The position numbers and the translations under genes were made by a program. Shown here in pieces: positions 26,610-36,225 of a stretch of DNA of 64,000 nucleotides. This DNA is from Sulfidibacter corallicola (GTDB taxonomy: Bacteria; Acidobacteriota; Holophagae; Acanthopleuribacterales; Acanthopleuribacteraceae). Within the stretch, counting starts at the first letter, position 1, and every line of letters starts with the position of its first letter. The stretch covers positions 8,364,256-8,428,255 of the forward strand of contig NZ_CP071793.1 in assembly GCF_017498545.1 (NCBI RefSeq). The letters run 5' to 3'. Below the pieces are notes generated by a model. That model was not told the DNA's origin. It saw only the letters and a list, made by a program, of their open reading frames with translations, and did no database searches.

Positions 26610-28088
26610 ATGATCAAGCGAACCCCCATTTGCCTCGTCGCCCTTTTGGCTGTGTCCCTCGGCAGCTACCTCTTTGCTCATGATGAGCGTACCGTCACCG
26701 AGGAAATGAAGGTCAACCTCGTGGAGCTCGAAGTCCGAGCCCATACACTCGGCGGCAAGTCACTGTACGGCCTGAACGCGACGGATTTCGTCGTGAAGGA
26801 GAACGGCCGGGTCCAAGCCATCGACTCTTTTGAAGAGGTCGACCTCAACGCGTTGAACGCCGCGGAGCGCGATGCCCGCCGCAAACGCACCATGATTCTT
26901 CTCGATTTCAAAAATACCCAGTACGAAGTGATGCGGACTTCCTTCGAGCATCTTCGCAACTACATCACGATGTACGATCACGGGAACAGTGATTTCGGTT
27001 TGGCCGTCAACGCCGACGGCATCATCGAGTTTTTACCGTTCACCGCCAATCGCGAGCACTTTCTCGAGGCGGTCGACATGGCCGAGTCATACTATCGCAA
27101 GTCCCGCTACAAATCGTACACGTCCATCCGCCAGGGCCGGAATTTCGGCCATGGGTACGGACCTTTCGGCGTGCCCGGTTTCGGGCCTTCCGGGCATTAC
27201 CGTTCTTCCCATCACCTGACCCAGGATTATTACCGCCGCGAGTTGGAGATTCTCGGCCAGTTCGTCAACTATCTCGGTGTCTGGTCCGGTGAGAAGAACC
27301 TGGTTCTGGTTTCCAATCCCTGGGACCTGCACATCAGCGACGACAACGAGGGTTCCAGCAACGATCCCGCGGTTCTCTCCATGAAGGACATCCAGACGAC
27401 GGCCCTCTACAACAAGGTGACCGTCAACGTCATCAGTCTCGATCGCCACGTGGACATGACTTCGGCACGCTACGTGGTGCGCCAGGCACCGCGTGTTTTG
27501 GATCGCACCGCGGAAGTCGCGTCCAGCACCGCGGGCAGCTTTTACCACGCCAACCGCGCCGGATTGGCCAAGGTCCTGGAGCAGACCGTCGACGAGCTGA
27601 CCCATTACTACCGCATTCGGTATTACAGCAACCAGGCCGGCGATCGCTACCGCCGCATTCAGGTGGTGGCCAAGGGTGTGAACCGCGTGGCGACTCACTT
27701 TTCCGGTTATTACCCGAAGGGGACCGGCATCGTTCCGGCCAACGTGAACGGATCGGCGGAGATGGAGCAGGGTCAGTGGACGCTGAGCACCGGCACCGAT
27801 TGGATGGCGTGGACCCATTCGGGTTGGAAGAAGAAGCGCGCCAACTATGCGATCAGCCATCGCGTCTACGGTGTTTCGGGCGAGTTGCTGGCCGAGCGGG
27901 TTCGTTCCGGCGAGTTGAAGGTGCGCAAGCGCAAGGGTTCCTACGACTACCCGCAGTTGCTGCAGGAGGTGCGGTTCGACCTGGGCGAGGGCCACGAGCC
28001 CGCTCGGATCGAGACCACGGTGGTGGACCTGACCTCGGGTGAGCGATTGGTGCTGTCCAAGGACCTCGACCGCGACAATCTCGGCTAG
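26610..28088 (+). CDS. Secreted VWFA-related protein (Acidobacteria type)
   Basis: 492 residues with an N-terminal signal peptide (ICLVALLAVSLGSYLFA). The next ~330 residues match the VWFA-related family TIGR03436: the pattern VNLVELEVRAHTLGGKSLYG, then a VWF-A-like fold beginning TMILLDFKNTQ in place of the classical MIDAS DxSxS, and the late TVDELTHYYRIRYYS segment. The family is greatly expanded in Acidobacteriota; molecular function is unknown, presumed adhesion or protein interaction outside the inner membrane. The C-terminal ~120 residues are extra beta-rich sequence. A terminator follows 25 bp after the stop. Confidence 0.85.
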   Translation: MIKRTPICLVALLAVSLGSYLFAHDERTVTEEMKVNLVELEVRAHTLGGKSLYGLNATDFVVKENGRVQAIDSFEEVDLNALNAAERDARRKRTMILLDFKNTQYEVMRTSFEHLRNYITMYDHGNSDFGLAVNADGIIEFLPFTANREHFLEAVDMAESYYRKSRYKSYTSIRQGRNFGHGYGPFGVPGFGPSGHYRSSHHLTQDYYRRELEILGQFVNYLGVWSGEKNLVLVSNPWDLHISDDNEGSSNDPAVLSMKDIQTTALYNKVTVNVISLDRHVDMTSARYVVRQAPRVLDRTAEVASSTAGSFYHANRAGLAKVLEQTVDELTHYYRIRYYSNQAGDRYRRIQVVAKGVNRVATHFSGYYPKGTGIVPANVNGSAEMEQGQWTLSTGTDWMAWTHSGWKKKRANYAISHRVYGVSGELLAERVRSGELKVRKRKGSYDYPQLLQEVRFDLGEGHEPARIETTVVDLTSGERLVLSKDLDRDNLG

Positions 28089-28112
28089 GGCTTAATCGAT
28101 GTGAAGCGATGC

Positions 28113-28142
28113 GGCGGTGGCCTCCGGGCTGCCGCCTTTTTT
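28113..28142 (+). terminator. Rho-independent terminator after the VWFA-related gene
   Basis: GGCGGTGGCC and GGCTGCCGCC pair as a GC-rich stem with a small internal mismatch and a 4-nt loop, followed by six T residues. Confidence 0.85.
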
Positions 28143-28724
28143 GTCCACTAAATCCACGAAAAAACACGAAAAAAACCCCCTCCGCCATGGCTGGATGAAC
28201 ATCCCCACTTGGCGGTACTTGAATCTGGGTTCTCGGCCGCATGATTGATTTCACCTTTTTATCGGCTGCCTCCGAGCTGTGACCTCTATGGTTCTCTTAA
28301 AATCCCTTCGGCCATGGACGGATGATCATCCCCTCGTGGCGGTACTTGGTTTGGGTTTTTAGCTGCGGGAACCTGCTACCTTGGAAAAGAATGATATCGG
28401 GAATCTCCGGCCCAGGGATGCCTCCCGAAAGCGAAAGAAACCCGCAACTCCTACGGATAAATCGGTTGTATCCCACAATCGCGTAGGGGAAGGATCTCCC
28501 CTAGGCCTCCTTCACCCGAGCAGGCTCTGATTCACGTGCGTGCCAATTCGGGTGATTCCTGGGCGAACACATTCACCAAAGCCACGGCGGCACCGCAGGG
28601 AAGGCATTTTTAGGAATCAATCCCTTTCCAAGTCTCGAACCAAAGCGATGCAGGGTCGAAGGGCGAGGCGGGCAGAAGGGTGTTCGTGTTTTTTCGTGTT
28701 TTTCGTGGACAGTTTTTAGTGGAC
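28143..28724. repeat. Repeat-rich gap: 60-bp direct repeat inside an inverted CACGAAAA repeat pair
   Basis: A ~60-bp sequence occurs twice, at 28180-28240 and 28308-28367, sharing GGATGA-CATCCCC and TGGCGGTACTTG. The gap is framed by an inverted pair: GTCCACTAAATCCACGAAAA at 28143 and the reverse complement of a GTCCACTAAAAACTGTCCACGAAAAACACG-type string at 28684-28724. The right arm overlaps the stop codon of the DUF2071 gene. No gene is seen inside. Confidence 0.7.
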
Positions 28725-29468
28725 GGGGTGGGGGGGGCACACCACCACTTCCAGTCGCCGGGCGAAGGCCAGGTGTGGCTGTTGATCCGTCGGCGTCGCC
28801 AAATCGATGGTTCGCAACACCGTGTTCTCTTCCACCTCGACCCAGGCCTTCTTTAGCGGCCACCGCGCGTGATGCACCTCGGCTCGGTACACCTGCCCGC
28901 GCTTCGACTGCGCGTACAGGCAGTAACGCTCGGTCAACCAGTGGGTCAAACCGCCCGGCGGCGCCTCGAGCGGATCGAAACAGGGGCCGTATCCCGCGCG
29001 AAACCCGATCTGGCGAGAATCGTCCTTGCGCCGGCTGAAATAGCCGATGTCGGCATCGTCCGAGCGGGTGACCGCCATGAAGGCGTGGCGGTAGGGGAGG
29101 TGGAAGAACTTTCGCGCCGCCCACACCGCCATCGCTTGGCTCGCGTCCAGGCTGAAAAACCAAACCCCGGGCTTGTCGCCGAAGGTCACGTAGGTGCGCA
29201 GGTTCAGCTCGGGGAAGTTGGACACACCCGGCATGCCTGGCAGGCCGCGCCACATGACGTCTTCCATGCGAAAGGGCACGATGCCCACCCAGGCGTGTCC
29301 CGAAAAGGTGTCCAGCGTCAGCCCCGGCGGAATCAAGGGGCGGATCTGTTCGGGGTCGAAGTGGTAGTGCATGAACAACAGGTCGCACCACGTCTGGCGC
29401 CAGCGCCACTCGGTGGTGGGCATCGGCCAGGGGCGGTGATCGGTGTGGTTCAGCGATGGGTGGGTCAT
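28716..29468 (-). CDS. DUF2071 (YqjF-like) protein
   Basis: 250 residues, the usual size. The family's pattern is clear: WCDLLFMHYHFDPEQIRPLI near the start, then PPGLTLDTFSGHAWVGIVPF, ELNLRTYV and a final ARRLEVVV strand. The fold is related to acetoacetate decarboxylase, but no function is established. It starts 11 bp after the upstream PD40 gene ends on the same strand, so the two are probably cotranscribed. The stop codon lies within a dispersed inverted repeat. Confidence 0.85.
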   Translation of the reverse strand: MTHPSLNHTDHRPWPMPTTEWRWRQTWCDLLFMHYHFDPEQIRPLIPPGLTLDTFSGHAWVGIVPFRMEDVMWRGLPGMPGVSNFPELNLRTYVTFGDKPGVWFFSLDASQAMAVWAARKFFHLPYRHAFMAVTRSDDADIGYFSRRKDDSRQIGFRAGYGPCFDPLEAPPGGLTHWLTERYCLYAQSKRGQVYRAEVHHARWPLKKAWVEVEENTVLRTIDLATPTDQQPHLAFARRLEVVVCPPHPVH

Positions 29469-29479
29469 GGCTGCCTGCC

Positions 29480-31804
29480 TCAGTTTGCCGGTTCACACAG
29501 CATGGGCATGAGGGTCAGGACGGTGTTGGTTTCTTCACCGCGCCAAGCTGCGACGGCGAGCATGAAGCCGGGACGGACACCCTCCAAAAACACCCGCTGG
29601 CGCAGGTCCTGGTTGAAACTGTAGATCAACTGTTTGGCGTCGGCCCCCAGATCGATACCTTCGAAACGCGCTTGGGTGGCCTGGTTGTCCGCGAACTCGG
29701 TCACCTGTTCGAAGGTGCCCGAACCCATCTGGGTGATGAAGAACTCCTTGCCCAGGTCGCCGTTCGTCCCGACCGGATCGAAGCCGTCGGCCACGAAGCC
29801 CAGCAGCCCGCGATTGTTGATGGCGGCATCTTCCACCGTGGCGCTCGCGCTGGAAGTCACCTGCGTGATGGGCAAGCCGCGTTTGGCGGAGAGGAAGTCG
29901 ACCACATACAGCTCGGCGTTCATTTCGGGATTGTTGTTGTCGATGTTGTCACTGGAAATGAAGCTAATGCGCCGGCCGTCGCGGGTCCCGTCGATGCGCG
30001 TGTGATGGCCGGTTCGGATCAAATTGCCCGTACCCACACCGCGGTGCCATTGGAACAGATCGGCCGGGTCACCGCGAAGATAGGTGGCGGCTTCGCCGTC
30101 GCGATGCACGATCAACTCACCCACGTCCTCGGTGGGTTCGTTGGCGGGTCCCACACTGACTTGGGTGAAGCTCTGGCCGGCGATATCGTAGAGGTAGGCC
30201 TCCCGACTGCCGTCGCCGTTGGCACCGTCGAGGTCGTCGGCCGAGAGCAGCGCGAGCGTGCCGCCATCTTCGGAGATGCCGGCCGCCAAGGCTCCGTTCA
30301 CATCGGTGGTCTGCGTGATCTGGGTGAAGGTGCCCAGCTCGTAGAGAAACACTTCAACCCGTCCGGCCGCATTTTGGCCGGTGAGATCTGCATCGCTGGA
30401 GAATGTCAGGCGCAAACCGTCGCCGCTCAGGAACGGCCGTGAAAAAAAGCGATCCGCGGTGTTGGTGATCTGTTGCTGAAGGAGCGTGGTGGTGTCGAAC
30501 AGGAAGATTTCGGTGCTACCGTCGCCGTTGGTGCCCAACGGGTCGGCGGTGGACAGGTAGGCGAGCCTGCCTGCGTTGGAAGAGGCCGAAGGCATGCTGG
30601 CGTCGGCGTCGACTGCGTTGTCGTGGCGGAAGATGTCGCAGAAATCGTCCAGGTTGCCGCCCGGCAGGTCGTCCAGGGTGAACGAGGCATACAACAGGTC
30701 GTCGGTCACGACCGCGAACGTCACCACGAAGGGGCCGCCCGGATCGATGAACGGGTCGTCCATGCCGACCACCCGCACCGTCTGCTCCTGATCCCAATTG
30801 TTCGTGTCGAAGCTGACCGTAGCGGTGACACCGAGTGGATCTTCACCCACGACCAGTTGCGCCTCGCCCGGTTGAAGGGACGTCATTTGAATGTTCACCG
30901 TTTCGGTCGGGATCCCGTCCAGAACCAGGGTGAAACTCGTTTCGCCGCCCGCCTCGCTCGTGGTCAGCAGCGCCGGCGCATTGCGCGTGATGCCCGGCGT
31001 GACGCGCGAGCCGCCGATTTCGAAGGCGAGATCGCGCTCCGGTACGGAAACGTCGTCCGGGTCGGTGATGGCGCAATCGGTCACGCGTGCCCCCCACTGG
31101 TTGACACAGGCGCCGTTGCCGAGAATGTCGAAGTTCTCCATCCAGGCGCTTTCGTTGCCGATGGTCATGCCGCTGTTGGGCGCCGACGCGCTTTCGGTCC
31201 AAAGCCATTGGCCGAACAGGCTGGAATCCATGATGGGCTGGACGCCTACGAAGTACCGACCGGCGTCGAGGATCAGCGGCGCATCGAGGGCGATCACGAA
31301 ATCACCGAAATCGGCATCCGTGAAGGGGAGGCCCTCGCCCAAAAACAGCACGTTCGGGTCGGCGTCGTTGAAGATATCGATCGTGTCGGGTTGTGTCCCC
31401 GCACCATTGGACGCCAATACGAACAGGTTCATGCCCTGCGGGCTGCCATTGTCGGTGAAGTTACCGACGACGCGGACTTCTTCGATGATCCAACGTTCGC
31501 CTTCGGGGATGATGAAATCGTCCACGCCGATCGTGAAATAGCGATTCGCCTTGGGGCCTTGATCCGGGAAAAACTGTGAAGTGATCGAGTTGGGGGAGTT
31601 GGTGATGCCGGCCAGGGTCGAAAACAGGGTCTCCGTTTCACCGCGCGCGTGGGGGTTGAAAGGGTCGCCTGGACCCGCGAAGACCAGGTGATCGGTCGAT
31701 TGTGCCAAAGCGGCCAAAGGCACGACCAGGAACAAGCAAAACGACAAAAGGGGGCGGGGCCAAACGGTTCGATGTTTCCCAGCAACCCTGAAGCGAGTAT
31801 TCAT
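29480..31804 (-). CDS. Secreted protein with beta-sandwich N-terminus and PD40-like propeller
   Basis: 774 residues from an ATG with GGGAG upstream; the signal peptide ends near PLAALAQ. Residues about 25-250 look like a jelly-roll or discoidin-type beta domain (EEVRVVGNFTDNGSPQG, DAGRYFVGVQP). About 260-370 form an Ig-like Calx-beta-style repeat. Residues 380-740 hold WD40-like beta-propeller blades of the PD40/TolB type, each with a T-N-G-D-G element (LGTNGDGSTEIFLFD, DGANGDGSREAYLYD, VGTNGDLGKEFFIT). Only three cysteines are near the middle. It is probably periplasmic or extracellular and protein-binding; no enzyme motif is seen. Confidence 0.75.
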   Translation of the reverse strand: MNTRFRVAGKHRTVWPRPLLSFCLFLVVPLAALAQSTDHLVFAGPGDPFNPHARGETETLFSTLAGITNSPNSITSQFFPDQGPKANRYFTIGVDDFIIPEGERWIIEEVRVVGNFTDNGSPQGMNLFVLASNGAGTQPDTIDIFNDADPNVLFLGEGLPFTDADFGDFVIALDAPLILDAGRYFVGVQPIMDSSLFGQWLWTESASAPNSGMTIGNESAWMENFDILGNGACVNQWGARVTDCAITDPDDVSVPERDLAFEIGGSRVTPGITRNAPALLTTSEAGGETSFTLVLDGIPTETVNIQMTSLQPGEAQLVVGEDPLGVTATVSFDTNNWDQEQTVRVVGMDDPFIDPGGPFVVTFAVVTDDLLYASFTLDDLPGGNLDDFCDIFRHDNAVDADASMPSASSNAGRLAYLSTADPLGTNGDGSTEIFLFDTTTLLQQQITNTADRFFSRPFLSGDGLRLTFSSDADLTGQNAAGRVEVFLYELGTFTQITQTTDVNGALAAGISEDGGTLALLSADDLDGANGDGSREAYLYDIAGQSFTQVSVGPANEPTEDVGELIVHRDGEAATYLRGDPADLFQWHRGVGTGNLIRTGHHTRIDGTRDGRRISFISSDNIDNNNPEMNAELYVVDFLSAKRGLPITQVTSSASATVEDAAINNRGLLGFVADGFDPVGTNGDLGKEFFITQMGSGTFEQVTEFADNQATQARFEGIDLGADAKQLIYSFNQDLRQRVFLEGVRPGFMLAVAAWRGEETNTVLTLMPMLCEPAN

Positions 31805-32068
31805 GAAGGATCTCCCGTTGCGATCTCGAAATTCAGTGGTCCGATCGCCCGCACACACATGCTTCGAAACACCGCCTGTGGGGGGCACTGCAACCGACAG
31901 TCGTCGCTGCCGTTGTCATGCCGTGGCAAGCCGCACCGAACGCATCTGAAACCCGAGTCCGCGGACGTGGAAGAGACGTACCGTTGTCGGGTCCTGTCGT
32001 GTGAGGATGACCCTGGCAGCATAGCATTTTTGGGCAGAAACCCGATCGAAAAAGGTACTTCTACCGCC

Positions 32069-33058
32069 TCATGAACCGCTTTCGGGTTCGGGGGCCGGCG
32101 CCTCGCTTTTCGGCGCTTCCTCGACGGGCGCCGCCATTCGGCTCCAACCGGTCCCTTCGTGGCCGAACGAGAATTCGCCGGGGTGCAGGATCTCGGATAA
32201 AATCTCCAGCGAGTCCACGATGCGCGGGCCCGGTCGGTTGAAGTAGGTGTGGCCGTCGATGAGGTAGACGCGCCCCGCTTGGACCGCCTTCAATTTGGGC
32301 CAGTTCTCGGTGTCGACCAGGGTGGCGACCTCGCGTCGCGTGCGCTCGAGATCGAAACCGCAAGGGAAGATGACCAGGACATCCGGGTCGATTTCCAAAA
32401 GACGCGCCCAATCGAGGTCGGGTGCGTTTTTGCCGACCACGCCCAGGGGGTCGTGACCCCCGGCCAAACGCACCAACTCGGGGACCCAGTGCCCGCCCCC
32501 CATCATCGGATCCAGCCATTCGAGGCAGACCACCTTCGGAAAATCGTGGAGCTCGTGGGTTCTGGCGTAGATCGCGTTGATGCGGGCCTTGAGATCGGTG
32601 ACCAGCACCTCTGCCTTGAACGGCACCTCCAGCGCCTGACCCACCTCGTGCATGCTGTCCAAAATCCCCTGGAGATCTCGTGGCTGGACACTCACCACCT
32701 GCGTATCGCGATTGCAGATGCTGGAAAGGGCGTCTTGGACCTCCTGGACGGAGACCGCGCACACCGCGCACTGATCCTGGGTGACCACGTGGGTCGGCCT
32801 CAATTGCTCCAATCGCTCGGCGTCGACTTCGTACACCGAGAGCGCGTTCTTCACCAGATCGCGCACCTGGAGATCCACCTCGCGCGACGGCTTGGCCGGA
32901 TTGAGATTGGGCGTGCTGCAGATCGGCAGCGTGGCCACGTCGGCGGGGTAATCGCATTCGTGGGAACGGCCGACCAGGCGCTGGTGAAGCCCAAGGGCGC
33001 AAACGATTTCGGTGGCGCTGGGGATCAGGGAAACAATGCGGGGCTTTCTCAAGGTCAC
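32069..33058 (-). CDS. BtuF-like cobalamin/siderophore-type binding protein
   Basis: 329 residues of the type III periplasmic-binding fold: IVSLIPSATEIVCALGL at the start is the family hallmark, followed by helical backbone sequence and WARLLEIDPDVLVIFPCG. It lacks a signal peptide, as do many BtuF-like proteins of this subgroup. The C-terminal 25 residues are a Pro/Glu-rich tail. The listed start is a GTG; a TTG two codons later is better spaced from AAGGAC. No permease or ATPase gene is adjacent and I see no cobalamin riboswitch upstream, so its transport partner is elsewhere or it has a cytoplasmic role. Confidence 0.82.
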   Translation of the reverse strand: MTLRKPRIVSLIPSATEIVCALGLHQRLVGRSHECDYPADVATLPICSTPNLNPAKPSREVDLQVRDLVKNALSVYEVDAERLEQLRPTHVVTQDQCAVCAVSVQEVQDALSSICNRDTQVVSVQPRDLQGILDSMHEVGQALEVPFKAEVLVTDLKARINAIYARTHELHDFPKVVCLEWLDPMMGGGHWVPELVRLAGGHDPLGVVGKNAPDLDWARLLEIDPDVLVIFPCGFDLERTRREVATLVDTENWPKLKAVQAGRVYLIDGHTYFNRPGPRIVDSLEILSEILHPGEFSFGHEGTGWSRMAAPVEEAPKSEAPAPEPESGS

Positions 33059-33990
33059 GTCCTTACTCTAGGCGCAACCTCCCGAACATTTCGCGCGCGC
33101 ATATATCAACACCGACAATGGTTCGATGCGACGGATCCATTCTGATGGGAGCGCCTGATGGGTGGTGTGGTCTTACTTGATCTCCACTTTATACCCAAAT
33201 GCCAAAAACCACAAAAGGGAATCTGATTTTCGGAGAGATACCCGCGCGTCGGTAGGTTCCCCCGTTCGGGATTTTTCTTTACCAAATATGCCGAGTGCGG
33301 AAAAAATCCAGGACGCTACGTAGATGACTTTGCGAAAGGCGGAGGCGAGAGCAGTCCCATCGTGGGATTACGGTGAACGGGGCGCCGGGCGGCGATGGCC
33401 GGATTTCCGGTGGAACGGCGCGTGGATTCAGGCGCTTTATAATAATGATTATGTGTTCACTTTTTTCTTGTGCTTTGGTTTCTTTAAACTTGTGTTTTGA
33501 GTCAAAAAACTGAACGAATCCTCAAAAAAAGCCCTGTTTCCACCAGAAAAAAATTCCAAGACCTTTCGTTCGGTGATACACTAGGCCCGGTTCGTCAAGC
33601 GATTGAAAATGATTTCCGCCGAATTTTCCACCGGTTGATGCCTTGATTTTGGTCTCGGTTTCCACGTTGGTTGCCGTTCGGCTCGGGTTCATCACACGTG
33701 GTCTCATGGGACCTGGCTCCCATTTGTCCTACGTTTGACGATTCTTTTTATGCTTTCCTGGGTAGGCATGTTTTCCTTATGAATTGTTTACATGGGTTGT
33801 CACCGGATTCATGTTTCCTCCCGTCTCCGAATCGGGTCGGACGGGTTGGGGTGCGCCTCGTGAGTTCCGCGATCCCTTCCAATCGCTTCAGACCGCCGCC
33901 TATCCGGTCGTCGTTACGCCGCTCAGGAAGCTGCAAGGTACGAATCCAGGAGTATGCCGTACCGTCACAAGTTACTTAGGAGACTGGATT
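33059..33990. other. 930-bp gene-free region upstream of the FadL gene
   Basis: It contains an AT-rich block at about 33430-33580 and short frames without ribosome sites. The last 30 bases hold AGGAGA for the FadL gene. I see no RNA gene or repeat, but the length is unusual and may hide a long leader. Confidence 0.4.
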
Positions 33991-35346
33991 ATGTGGAGTT
34001 ATCGTATTAGCCTGCGTCATGTGGTCGTCTTGGCGCTGTGCTTCGTCTGCTTTCAATCATCCCTGATGGCCGGCGGCTATCAGGTTTCCGAGCAATCCGC
34101 CCGCGGTCTTGCCCGCGCCTTTTCCGGTGTGACCACCGGTTTGGGTGACGGCAGTTCTGTTTGGTTCAACCCCGCGGCCATGAGTCGCGAAGGCGATGTG
34201 GCCAGTTTTGCGGCCAACGTTCTTTCCATCGACGCCGAGTTCCAGAACCAGGGCTCGACGGTTGCCGGCGCTTTTCCGACTACCGGTGGAAGTGGCGGCA
34301 ACGGCCCGGAATCGGCCGTCGTTCCTTCCGCGTACATTGTCAAAAGCTTTGGTGACAAGATCCGGATCGGCGGCTCGATCAACGCGCCGTTCGGTCTGGC
34401 CACCGAATTCGATTCCGACTGGGTTGGTCGCTATCACGCCACCGAATCGGAGCTGCGAACCATCGCCGTGAACCTCGCCCTGAGCTACGAGTTCAATGAT
34501 CGCGTCGCACTGGGCGTCGGCATCAACTACTACCAAATGGACGATGCCAAAATCGCCCAGCACATCGATTTCGGCACCATCGGGTTCTCGGTACTCGGTC
34601 CCGCCCAAGCCACCGCTCTCGGTTTGGCGCCCCAAATGAACGATGGTTCCGTCGAGATCACCGGTGATGACAAAAAGGTCAGCTTCAACGTGGGTGGCCT
34701 GTTCAATTTCACCGACCATACCCGTCTCGGTATCGGTTACCGTCACGAAGTCGAGGGCAGCCTCGACGGTCGTGCCGACTTCACCATCCCCGCCGGCTAC
34801 GAAGCCGTATTTTCGCAGTTCGTCGACCCCAACGGCCGTCCGCTCTTCGCCGATTCCGGTGGCTTCGTCGACATCACCCTGCCGACTTTGGTTTTTGTCG
34901 GCCTGACCCACGAATTCGGCAACGTGTCGCTCGGCCTGGACGTCCAGTGGGCCGATTGGACCGTGTTTCCCGAATTGCGCGTGGTCTACTCCGAAACCGG
35001 CCGTGTGGATTCCGTGGTCGAAACCGAGTGGGACGAGGCGACTCGCATCTCGCTGGGCTTCGATTGGCAAGTGAACGAGGATTGGGTATGGCGAGCAGGT
35101 ATCGCCGATGAAGAAACCCCGATTCCCGCTCCTGAAAACCGGACGCCGCGCATCCCCGATAACGATCGCCTGTGGCTGACCACCGGCTTCACCTACAACC
35201 ACGGCCCCTGGGCTTTCGATTTCGCCTATGCGTACATCGATTCCGACAATGCCGGCGTCAGCTTGCCGAGCTCCACCGACTTTCTCAACGGTGAATTTGA
35301 GCTTGGCGGTGACATTTTCACCCTTGGCCTGGTTTACAACTTTTAA
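33991..35346 (+). CDS. FadL/OmpP1-type outer-membrane channel
   Basis: 451 residues. A signal peptide (VVVLALCFVCFQSSLMA) is followed by mature GGYQVSEQSARGLARAFSG and the FadL signature SSVWFNPAAMS, which includes the NPA motif of the hatch region. The remaining sequence is regular beta-barrel ending in an aromatic residue (LGLVYNF), as needed for BAM recognition. It transports long-chain fatty acids or other hydrophobic compounds. The ATG at 33991 has AGGAGA 9 nt upstream; the longer frame from 33784 lacks such a site. A strong terminator follows. Confidence 0.92.
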   Translation: MWSYRISLRHVVVLALCFVCFQSSLMAGGYQVSEQSARGLARAFSGVTTGLGDGSSVWFNPAAMSREGDVASFAANVLSIDAEFQNQGSTVAGAFPTTGGSGGNGPESAVVPSAYIVKSFGDKIRIGGSINAPFGLATEFDSDWVGRYHATESELRTIAVNLALSYEFNDRVALGVGINYYQMDDAKIAQHIDFGTIGFSVLGPAQATALGLAPQMNDGSVEITGDDKKVSFNVGGLFNFTDHTRLGIGYRHEVEGSLDGRADFTIPAGYEAVFSQFVDPNGRPLFADSGGFVDITLPTLVFVGLTHEFGNVSLGLDVQWADWTVFPELRVVYSETGRVDSVVETEWDEATRISLGFDWQVNEDWVWRAGIADEETPIPAPENRTPRIPDNDRLWLTTGFTYNHGPWAFDFAYAYIDSDNAGVSLPSSTDFLNGEFELGGDIFTLGLVYNF

Positions 35347-35388
35347 GTTCCAGGCGGCCGATCGCAGCCGCCTGTCAACGAACACGGA

Positions 35389-35416
35389 GGTCGGAGCCAC
35401 GGTGCTCCGGCCTTTT
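35389..35416 (+). terminator. Rho-independent terminator after the FadL gene
   Basis: GGTCGGAGC and GCTCCGGCC form a 9-bp stem with one G-T pair and a 6-nt loop, followed by six T residues. Confidence 0.85.
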
Positions 35417-35553
35417 TTCGTTTTGGGGCCGCCTCCGGACACCTTTTTTTGAAAAATGCGTGAACGGTCGGTCAGGTTTTGGGGAGTGTATCAACGGTAG
35501 AGCATTTTGAAGGGAGCTTGAAAACTCCATAACGCATCCGCGTTACACTGTCA

Positions 35554-35603
35554 GCCCTCACCGAGAACCCTTCGGGGTGACATTGGTGAGGGCCATTTTT
35601 TTT
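35554..35603 (+). terminator. Strong branched hairpin with T8 tract, no gene directly upstream
   Basis: GCCCTCACC and GGTGAGGGC pair perfectly over 9 bp, with a small inner ACCC/GGGT hairpin, and are followed by CA and eight T. An outer GTCAGCC/GGCTGAC pair adds further symmetry. It lies 207 bp past the FadL stop and 200 bp before the next gene. It may end a small RNA starting after 35420, or be a second FadL terminator. Confidence 0.6.
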
Positions 35604-35805
35604 GGCTGACGCTCCCTCGCTCGCCCTCATGGCCACAAAAATGCCGCAGTTCGCCGGTCCCGTCCCAAACCAGTGCCTGAATATTGCATAATGAACCGAG
35701 AGACCGAACGATTCGAAATGATTTCCCGTCAGGTGCTTGGATGCACGTTCCCATTGGCGGCGGGATTGCGCGAGTCGAAGCCTCGATCGCGCACGAGGTG
35801 GTTGC

Positions 35806-36225
35806 ATGACTGGTGTTTTGAGCTTATGTGTCCTCGGTTGGATGCTTGGCAGTTTCGGGGGTGAGGGACTGCCCCCCCTGGACGACATCTTTGCCAAGAA
35901 CAGCGGCAGCCGGTTCGCACGGCTGCTGGCCGATCAGGGGCGCGTTCACGTGGATTTGCGGCCCCTGCTCCAGGATCACGGCAATCTGAGCCAGCAACAG
36001 GTCAACTTGGGCTTTCAAAAAATTCACGATCGGTTTCGCGTCTCCAAAGCCCAAATCATCAATTCCCAGGGCGACACCAATTTCGCCTGGTTGGAAGTTC
36101 ATCTTCAGTTGACTTTGAGTGACCGCAAGAGTGGACGCGAACACCGGGCCGTTTTCGCGTTTCACTTCAAACAACGATCCTCCCAATTGGCCCTGCAACG
36201 TTGGGTACTTCAAGACCTGTATTGA
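35806..36225 (+). CDS. Small secreted protein coupled to the NtrY-like kinase, possibly DUF4783-like
   Basis: 139 residues from an ATG with GAGGTGG upstream. A hydrophobic signal peptide (MTGVLSLCVLGWMLGSFGG) precedes a compact alpha+beta domain with the order helix, VHVDLRP, helix (LSQQQVNLGFQKIHDRF), then three strands ending RWVLQDLY. The layout recalls DUF4783 (NTF2-like), but I am not sure. Its stop overlaps the start of the large kinase gene as TGATG, so translation is coupled and the protein may act with the kinase, for example as its periplasmic partner. Confidence 0.65.
   Translation: MTGVLSLCVLGWMLGSFGGEGLPPLDDIFAKNSGSRFARLLADQGRVHVDLRPLLQDHGNLSQQQVNLGFQKIHDRFRVSKAQIINSQGDTNFAWLEVHLQLTLSDRKSGREHRAVFAFHFKQRSSQLALQRWVLQDLY

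Noticed and set aside
32950-33300. Possible cobalamin riboswitch upstream of the BtuF-like gene
   Set aside because: I read the upstream strand for the conserved B12-box core and did not find it.
33300-33460. Possible cyclic di-GMP riboswitch in the FadL leader (GAAAGGCGGAGGCGAGAGC)
   Set aside because: It lacks the GCAAAGCC-type conserved core and the paired helices of the known class.
34057-35442. 461-aa minus-strand frame opposite the FadL gene
   Set aside because: It is an antisense shadow of a well-supported porin gene and crosses its terminator.
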